Assembly (NCBI GenBank): GCA_934504065.1
Contig: CAKSVQ010000063.1
Location: forward strand, 1 to 11,622
Length of the DNA stretch: 11,622 bases
Source: an uncultured Dysosmobacter sp.
Lineage (GTDB): Bacteria > Bacillota > Clostridia > Oscillospirales > Oscillospiraceae
Direction: 5' to 3'
This document shows positions 6,142-11,622 of the stretch, one piece after another. Both the position numbers and the translations under genes were made by a program. The notes under the pieces were generated by a model. That model saw nothing but the letters and a program-made list of their open reading frames with translations, made no database searches and was not told where the DNA came from. Every line of letters starts with the position of its first letter. Within the stretch, counting starts at the first letter, position 1.

Positions 6142-7326
6142 ATGTATTTTTACCGCGTCGATGGCGCGCTGGCCGCGTCCGCCCTTTCCGGTCTGTCCTT
6201 CCCCTCCGCGCCGCCGGGGGAACCGGAGCTGTTCCTTGTCCGCCGGGGCGACGGCCCTGCCCTGTTCCGCGCCACCCAGTCCCGCCACCTCGGCGCATCC
6301 TCCGGTGTGGACTGGCTGCTGGCGGACGATCCGCTGCCCCGCCCGCTTCCGGTGTGCGACCTTGCCAATCCCCGCTGGCGTCAGGCACTGCTCTGGTCCA
6401 AGCCCCGCAGCGGGAAAAAGCGGGTGCACCTGCTGGCGGTGGGGGACGTGGGCGGCACACTGCTCACCGCGCTGAAGCTGCTGGGCGGGCCGTATCTCTC
6501 CGCCATCGGCATCCGGGATGTGAATGACGCCACGGTGGAACGCTACGTCTGCGAAATGGGCCAGATGGTCTGGCCGTGGAAAGAGGACACCCTGCCCGCC
6601 GTGGAAGCCGTGCCGGAGGAGCGGTTGTTCCAGTGCGACGTGTTCATTTTCGCCGCCGCCAAGGCCGTTCCCGCCGTGGGAAGCGGCGTGACGGATGTGC
6701 GCATGGCGCAGCTTGCGGCCAACCGCCCCTTAGCGGAGCACTTTGCCCGCCTTGCCCGCGCCGCCGGGTTTTCCGGCCTTTTCATGGTGCTCTCCGACCC
6801 CGTCGATCCCCTGTGCCGGGCGGCGTGGCTTGCCTCCAACACCGCGCCGGACGGCACCTTTGACGGCCGTGGCCTGCTGCCCGAGCAGGTGCGGGGCTTC
6901 GGTCTTGGCGTGATGAACGCCCGGGCCTGCGACCTTGCCCGGCGGGATGCCCGCTTTGCCGCCTACCCCACTGAGGGCCGCGTGTTCGGCCCCCATGGCC
7001 GCGGGTTGGTGGCGGCCAACTCCATCGCCCAGTATGACGACGCCCTCTCCCGGGACCTGACGCAGCAGGTGGAGACCGCCAACCTCCGCATCCGGGAGCT
7101 GGGCTTCAAGCCTTATCTCGCCCCCGCCGTGTCCTCCGGGGCCATGCAGCTGTTGCTGGCGCTGCAGGGGCGGTGGCACTGCTCCTCCGTGCCGCTGGGC
7201 AAGGTGTGGTTCGGCGTGAAAAACCGCTTCACGCCGCAGGGCACCGAAGTGGAAACGCTACCCTTGCCCCCAGCGCTGCTGGATCGCCTGCGCGAGACAG
7301 AGACCACGCTGAACGCCATGATATGA
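6142..7326 (+). CDS. Divergent lactate/malate-dehydrogenase-like protein
   Basis: Protein of 394 residues with the NAD-dependent lactate/malate dehydrogenase fold preceded by an extra N-terminal region of about 90 residues. Family landmarks are visible: a modified dinucleotide loop GDVGGT (101-106) after the first beta strand VHLLAV; Asp126 at the end of the second strand (IGIRD), where NAD ribose is usually held; DPVD (219-222) in the place of the NPxD motif; arginines Arg261/Arg267 near the substrate-binding position; and GPHG with His285 matching the catalytic GEHG motif. The C-terminal end VWFGVKNRFTPQGTEVETLPL fits the last strands of the family. An intact catalytic His supports real 2-hydroxyacid/2-oxoacid redox activity, but the substrate cannot be read. 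GAGGAGGT stands 7 nt before the ATG. The flavodoxin-like gene follows after 16 bp in the same operon, hinting at a shared redox pathway. Fold assignment is good, function uncertain. Confidence 0.8.
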   Translation: MYFYRVDGALAASALSGLSFPSAPPGEPELFLVRRGDGPALFRATQSRHLGASSGVDWLLADDPLPRPLPVCDLANPRWRQALLWSKPRSGKKRVHLLAVGDVGGTLLTALKLLGGPYLSAIGIRDVNDATVERYVCEMGQMVWPWKEDTLPAVEAVPEERLFQCDVFIFAAAKAVPAVGSGVTDVRMAQLAANRPLAEHFARLARAAGFSGLFMVLSDPVDPLCRAAWLASNTAPDGTFDGRGLLPEQVRGFGLGVMNARACDLARRDARFAAYPTEGRVFGPHGRGLVAANSIAQYDDALSRDLTQQVETANLRIRELGFKPYLAPAVSSGAMQLLLALQGRWHCSSVPLGKVWFGVKNRFTPQGTEVETLPLPPALLDRLRETETTLNAMI

Positions 7327-7342
7327 GAAAGGAGGGTGCCTT

Positions 7343-8377
7343 ATGCTGATCGTTGCCCCCGGCGGCCTGCCCCCGCGCTGTGCCCCGGCGCTGCGTCGCG
7401 CCTTACAGGACCGCCGCGCTCGGATCGTTCCCTCCCTCGCCGCCCCGGCGGAGGGCGAGCGCATCCTGTTCGTCATTTCGCTGGACAGCGCCGGGACGAG
7501 CCGGGGATATTATGACCTGCTGGCCTTTCTGCGCACCCATCCCGGCTGCCTGCGCCGCAGCGTGGGCGGCGTGATCGTGGACGGACAGGGCGACCTTTAC
7601 ACCAAGTCGCTGGGGCAGGAGCTGGTGCTCTCCGCCAGCCGCGCGGGCTGTGCCTTTCCCGGCCGCTCGCTGGTAGAGGCCACCGGGGACCTGCGCAATT
7701 TCACAGTGCAATCCCGCAACGCTCACTGCTCCTTAGAGGAGGCCTACGGCCTTGCCTGCGCTGATCTGGCCGCCCGGGTGGCGGACTTTTCCCCGCCCCG
7801 CCGCAGCTGCCCCAAGCTGCTGGTGCTGCACGCTTCCAATCACAGAACCTCCAACACACTGGCCCTGTGGAGCCTTTGCCGCCAGCGCCTTGCCTCCCGC
7901 TGTGACATCACGGAGATCGGCCTGCGTAACGGCACGCTGGTGGACTGCGCCGGGTGCCCCTATACCATGTGCCTGCACTACGGGGAGCAGGGCGAGTGCT
8001 TTTACGGCGGCGTGATGGTGCAGGCGGTCTATCCCGCCATCCGGGAAGCGGACGCGGTGGTGCTGCTGTGCCCCAATTATAACGACGCCCTGCCCGCCAA
8101 CCTCTCCGCCGCCATCAACCGCCTGACGGCGCTGTACCGCGCCGCCCCCTTCACCGCGCAGGCGGTGTTTGCCATTGTGGTGTCCGGCTATTCCGGAGGC
8201 GACATTGTGGCCCGGCAGGTGATCTCCGCGCTGAACATGAACAAGGGCTTTTACCTGCCGCCGGAATTCTGCCTGCTGGAAACTGCCAACGACGTCGGGA
8301 CCGCCGTCACCCTGCCGGGGATCGACGCCCGCCTTGCCGCCTTTTCCGAAAATATTCTACAACAACTAACATTATAA
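7343..8377 (+). CDS. Flavodoxin-fold NAD(P)H-dependent FMN-reductase-like protein with extra N-terminal domain
   Basis: Protein of 344 residues. The C-terminal half (about 157-344) has the NADPH-dependent FMN reductase/iron-sulfur flavoprotein pattern: strand LLVLHASNHRTSNT (phosphate-binding loop, 159-172), the middle strand ending ADAVVLLCPNYNDALPANL (237-254) and SGYSGGD nearer the end. In this family the cofactor is FMN. Between these lies an insertion with Cys202, Cys205, Cys210 and Cys219 (C-x2-C-x4-C-x8-C), resembling but wider than the compact iron-sulfur motif of iron-sulfur flavoproteins. The N-terminal half (about 1-150) also looks alpha/beta but I cannot assign it; it contains GGVIVDGQGDLYTKSLGQEL (75-94). 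AGGAGGG is 6 nt upstream of the ATG. It is probably co-transcribed with the dehydrogenase-like gene, forming a cytoplasmic redox pair of unknown substrate. Confidence 0.82.
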   Translation: MLIVAPGGLPPRCAPALRRALQDRRARIVPSLAAPAEGERILFVISLDSAGTSRGYYDLLAFLRTHPGCLRRSVGGVIVDGQGDLYTKSLGQELVLSASRAGCAFPGRSLVEATGDLRNFTVQSRNAHCSLEEAYGLACADLAARVADFSPPRRSCPKLLVLHASNHRTSNTLALWSLCRQRLASRCDITEIGLRNGTLVDCAGCPYTMCLHYGEQGECFYGGVMVQAVYPAIREADAVVLLCPNYNDALPANLSAAINRLTALYRAAPFTAQAVFAIVVSGYSGGDIVARQVISALNMNKGFYLPPEFCLLETANDVGTAVTLPGIDARLAAFSENILQQLTL

Positions 8378-8402
8378 TCGTAAAAGTAGCTTTTTTGATA
8401 GC

Positions 8403-8446
8403 AACACGCCGCCCCAGAAATTCCCGGGGCGGCGTGTTACTATTTT
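8403..8446 (+). terminator. Terminator between convergent genes
   Basis: A 13-bp perfect GC-rich stem, AACACGCCGCCCC (8403-8415) with its complement (8426-8438), followed by ACTATTTT. It lies in the 96-bp gap between the flavoprotein gene and the converging ychF gene. It may serve both directions, though the minus strand lacks a T-tract. Confidence 0.8.
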
Positions 8447-8473
8447 ATGATATGTGTAAATAACAGAAGCGGC

Positions 8474-9583
8474 TTAAACGTTGAAGCGGAAATAGATCAT
8501 GTCGCCGTCCTGCACCACGTAGTCCTTGCCCTCGCTGCGAAGCAGGCCCTTTTCCCGGGCTGCGGCCACGCTGCCGCACTTAATCATATCGTCATAGGCA
8601 ATGACCTCCGCCCGGATGAAGCCCCGCTCAATGTCAGTGTGGATCTTTCCGGCGGCCTTGGGGGCCTTGGTGCCCTTTTTGATCGTCCATGCCCGGCACT
8701 CGTCCTTGCCGTAGGTCAAAAACGAGATCAGGCCCAGCAGGGAATACGAGCACTTGATCAGGCGGTCAAGGCCGGATTCCTCCACGCCCAGCTCCTCCAG
8801 AAACATCTGCTTTTCCTCGCCCTCCAGCTCGGCGATGTCCTGCTCCAGCTTGGCGCAGATGGGCAGCACCTGCGCGCCCTCCTTCTGCGCCAGATCCTTC
8901 ACCTGCTGATAATAGCGGTTGCCGTCCAGATTGGCAAAGCCGTCCTCGTCGGTGTTGGCAGCATAGATGATGGGCTTGAGGCTCAACAGGTCGGAGGTGG
9001 TGATAAGCGCCATGTCGTCCTCGCTGCACTCATAGGTGCGGGCAGACTTTCCGGCGTTGAGGTGCTCGGCAAGGCCCTTGAACACGTCCACCTCATGCAA
9101 AAACTTCTTGTCGCCCTTGGCGGCCTTGGCGGCCTTTTCAATGCGGCGGTTCACCATTTCCAGATCGGCCATGATCAATTCGAGGTCAATGGTCTCAATG
9201 TCGCCCAGCGGATCGACAGGGACGTTGGTCCCGGCATCGGCCACCACATGCATGATGTTCTCATCGTCGAAGCAACGCACCACATGGACGATGGCGTCCG
9301 TCTCCCGGATGTTGGCCAGAAACTTATTGCCAAGGCCAGCGCCCTGACTGGCGCCCTTGACAAGGCCTGCAATGTCCACGAACTCGATGACAGCGGGGGT
9401 CTTTTTGTCCGGCTCGTACATCTCGGCCAACTTGTCCAGCCGCTCGTCCGGCACGGCCACCATACCCACATTAGGGTCGATGGTGCAGAAAGGATAGTTG
9501 GCGCTCTCTGCCCCGGCGTTGGTAATGGCGTTAAATAAGGTGGACTTGCCCACATTTGGAAGTCCGACGATACCCAATTTCAT
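8474..9583 (-). CDS. ychF: Redox-regulated ATPase YchF (Obg-like ATPase, OLA1 family)
   Basis: Ribosome-associated P-loop ATPase of the TRAFAC class, 369 residues, the usual length. Walker A GLPNVGKST (7-15), switch region YPFCTIDPN, and Walker B/G3 FVDIAGLVKGASQGAGLGN are all intact. The G4 position reads ANTDED, the NxxE-type motif that gives this family ATP rather than GTP preference. A coiled-coil insertion (about 140-200) and a C-terminal TGS domain (about 285-369, ending VQDGDMIYFRFNV) complete the layout. AAAGGAG lies about 9 nt before the ATG. It has its own promoter and is monocistronic in this window. The family is conserved throughout bacteria and is linked to translation and oxidative-stress response. 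Confidence 0.98.
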   Translation of the reverse strand: MKLGIVGLPNVGKSTLFNAITNAGAESANYPFCTIDPNVGMVAVPDERLDKLAEMYEPDKKTPAVIEFVDIAGLVKGASQGAGLGNKFLANIRETDAIVHVVRCFDDENIMHVVADAGTNVPVDPLGDIETIDLELIMADLEMVNRRIEKAAKAAKGDKKFLHEVDVFKGLAEHLNAGKSARTYECSEDDMALITTSDLLSLKPIIYAANTDEDGFANLDGNRYYQQVKDLAQKEGAQVLPICAKLEQDIAELEGEEKQMFLEELGVEESGLDRLIKCSYSLLGLISFLTYGKDECRAWTIKKGTKAPKAAGKIHTDIERGFIRAEVIAYDDMIKCGSVAAAREKGLLRSEGKDYVVQDGDMIYFRFNV

Positions 9584-9619
9584 GAAAGCAAAACTCCTTT
9601 GCCGTATTTTCAGCTATTC

Positions 9620-9648
9620 ATTGTAGCATCAAGCGCAGGAAAGTGCAA
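9620..9648 (-). promoter_or_regulatory. Sigma-A-type promoter of ychF
   Basis: Minus strand: TTGCAC (9643-9648), a 17-bp spacer, then TACAAT (9620-9625), about 37 bp upstream of the ychF ATG. Both hexamers are near consensus. No clear terminator was seen between pdxT and this promoter. Confidence 0.8.
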
Positions 9649-9702
9649 GCACGATTCTCTACCATGCGCTCTTTTTACGGCGCAGAGGCTTTCGCCCTGC
9701 TG

Positions 9703-10269
9703 TCACTCCCCGGCGATCATCCGCAAAAAATAACGGTGCACAGCCGGGCTTTCGCTCAGCTCCGGGTGGAATGCCGTTACCAGCTGGCGGTCCTGCCGGG
9801 CCGCCACGATCCTGCCGTCCACTGTGGCCAGCACTTGTGTGCCACCGGAGACCGCCGCGATGTACGGCGCGCGGATAAAGGTCATCGGCACCGTACCCAC
9901 GCCCTCGCAGGGGGCCTCGGTATAAAAGCTGCCCAGCTGGCGGCCATAGGCGTTGCGTTTGACGGAAATATCCATAGTGGCAAAGCCGGGCGTACCGCCC
10001 TCCACCTCTTTGGCCAGCAGGATCAGCCCCGCGCAGGTGCCGAACACGGGCAGGCCCGCCGCAATGCGCTGCCGCAGCGGCTGGAAAAGCGCCAGCTCCC
10101 GCAGCAGCTTTCCCATCACGGTGCTCTCTCCGCCGGGGAGGATCAGCCCATCGAAGGGGCGTTCCAGATCCCGGGGCTGGCGAATTTCAAAGTGCTCCAC
10201 GCCCAGCCTGTCCAGCATGGCGGCGTGCTCGGCAAAAGCGCCCTGCAGGGCCAGAATGGCAACGGTCAT
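9703..10269 (-). CDS. pdxT: Pyridoxal 5'-phosphate synthase glutaminase subunit PdxT
   Basis: Class I glutaminase of the deoxyxylulose-5-phosphate-independent vitamin B6 pathway. It hydrolyses glutamine and delivers ammonia to PdxS in the 12+12 synthase complex. Its 188 residues are typical. Seen in sequence: N-terminal VAILALQGAFAEH, the oxyanion-region PGGESTVMGKLL (45-56), nucleophile Cys79 in FGTCAGL, and the catalytic pair His168/Glu170 in AFHPEL, matching the known triad of the Bacillus enzyme. The ATG lies one base after the pdxS stop, with GGGGGAAG as ribosome site inside the pdxS end, so the two are tightly coupled. Housekeeping gene, no anomalies. Confidence 0.98.
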   Translation of the reverse strand: MTVAILALQGAFAEHAAMLDRLGVEHFEIRQPRDLERPFDGLILPGGESTVMGKLLRELALFQPLRQRIAAGLPVFGTCAGLILLAKEVEGGTPGFATMDISVKRNAYGRQLGSFYTEAPCEGVGTVPMTFIRAPYIAAVSGGTQVLATVDGRIVAARQDRQLVTAFHPELSESPAVHRYFLRMIAGE

Positions 10270-10270
10270 C

Positions 10271-11146
<876 letters not shown>

Positions 11147-11180
11147 CGGTAATTTACCCCCTAGTTTTGTCGGTAAATGG

Positions 11181-11189
11181 ATCATACCA
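11181..11189 (-). promoter_or_regulatory. Extended -10 promoter of pdxST
   Basis: Minus strand TGGTATGAT: TATGAT at 11181-11186 preceded by TGG, an extended -10. No good -35 is visible at 16-18 bp. It lies 35 bp upstream of the pdxS ATG. One arm of the CTGACCT/AGGTCAG repeat is 4 bp upstream of it. Confidence 0.6.
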
Positions 11190-11193
11190 TATT

Positions 11194-11239
11194 CTGACCT
11201 AATAGAAATATCCAGTTTTACATTTTTTAATAAGGTCAG
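11194..11239. repeat. Spaced inverted repeat upstream of pdxS, candidate operator
   Basis: CTGACCT (11194-11200) and AGGTCAG (11233-11239), each flanked inward by AT-rich sequence, with arm starts 39 bp apart. The inner arm sits in the pdxS promoter spacer region. Vitamin B6 operons are often controlled by MocR-type PdxR regulators that bind repeats near the promoter, but no regulator gene is in this window, so the link is inference. Confidence 0.4.
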
Positions 11240-11327
11240 TTAGCAGAGGGCATTGACCGAACAGCCGCGCAGGCGGTCATGCATTTGGAGGAGCGGCTGC
11301 GCGGGCGGGCACTCGGTAAAAAATGCG

Positions 11328-11622
11328 GTGAAAATCAACGATGCCCGGTTTGCCAAATGCCCAAACGCTATGAACATGAGCAGGGCGAGATCGCAAAGAA
11401 GATCAAGACTCTGCGGCTGGAGCTGAAGAAGGGCGAACTGGGGCAATAGTCGCGGGGCTGATCGACCGCGCCGAGGTTTACCACGCTGAAAAGCAGGATG
11501 GCATTACCAGTCAGCGCGTCAATATTCACTATAACTGCATCGGTGCCTTTGATGTGCCGTCCTCGCCGGAAGATCCGGTCGGCCGACATGATCATGGAAA
11601 CAAGAAAAGGCGTAGCACTCAG
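11328..11622 (+). pseudogene. Decayed C-terminal end of a large serine recombinase
   Basis: Fragments typical of the C-terminus of Clostridia large serine recombinases appear in order but in different frames. KINDARFAK (11331-11357) is in one frame. MPKRYEHEQGEIAKKIKTLR and a few following residues (11357-11446) are in a second, ended by TAG at 11447. LIDRAEVYHAEKQDG through VNIHYNCIGAFDVP (11458-11556) is in a third. ADMIMETRKGVALS (11582-11622) is back in the second and runs off the window. Family members have these parts contiguous, with about 30 more residues between the coiled coil and the LID segment. The copy therefore has at least three frameshifts and an internal deletion, and cannot make recombinase. 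Sequence from about 11240 to 11327 may belong to the same remnant but is not recognisable. It is oriented away from pdxST. Confidence 0.75.

Noticed and set aside
8447..9538. Plus-strand open frame of 363 codons
   Set aside because: Antisense shadow of ychF, whose motifs are all intact on the minus strand.
9584..9702. Possible terminator between pdxT and ychF
   Set aside because: Only a weak GCGC pairing without a T-tract was visible.
11147..11185. Upstream ATG start for pdxS
   Set aside because: The ATG is inside the -10 hexamer, and PdxS proteins normally begin at the later Met.
11240..11595. Small minus-strand open frames at the right edge
   Set aside because: They oppose the recombinase remnant and show no motif or ribosome site.

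Overview
This is a GC-rich chromosomal window from a Gram-positive, Firmicutes-type bacterium, most likely a gut Clostridia of the Oscillospiraceae/Ruminococcaceae kind. That placement is inferred from GC-biased codons, strong GGAGG ribosome sites, sigma-A-like promoters, a PdxS/PdxT vitamin B6 route, a stalk-domain/NodB-like exported protein and a large-serine-recombinase remnant. No rRNA, tRNA or CRISPR array was seen.

Left part (1-3050, all minus strand): an exported NodB-like protein without metal ligands, then an OmpR/PhoB-type response regulator, then a membrane histidine kinase cut by the window edge. The regulator and kinase overlap by 4 bp (ATGA). The regulator has its own unusual promoter, with a perfect 17-bp hairpin filling the spacer.

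Middle-left (3051-6070): a small XRE-type repressor-like gene on the minus strand, divergent from a two-gene plus-strand operon. The first operon gene encodes a 590-residue protein with a four-cysteine zinc ribbon at each end. The second encodes a 218-residue zinc-ribbon protein with a hydrophobic C-terminal hairpin. The divergent promoters share one -35 hexamer, and a perfect 9-bp inverted repeat covers the operon's -10. A strong terminator closes the operon. This module is the best candidate for an undescribed system.

Middle-right (6071-8446, plus): a two-gene redox operon with its own promoter. It encodes a divergent lactate/malate-dehydrogenase-fold protein and a flavodoxin-fold, FMN-reductase-like protein carrying a four-cysteine insertion and an extra N-terminal domain. 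It ends in a GC-rich hairpin facing the convergent ychF gene.

Right part (8474-11622): housekeeping genes on the minus strand, ychF with its own promoter and the pdxS-pdxT operon for pyridoxal 5'-phosphate synthesis. Upstream of pdxS is an extended -10 promoter and a spaced CTGACCT/AGGTCAG inverted repeat that could be an operator. Beyond it lies the decayed 3' end of a large serine recombinase, broken over three reading frames, a scar of a former mobile element.
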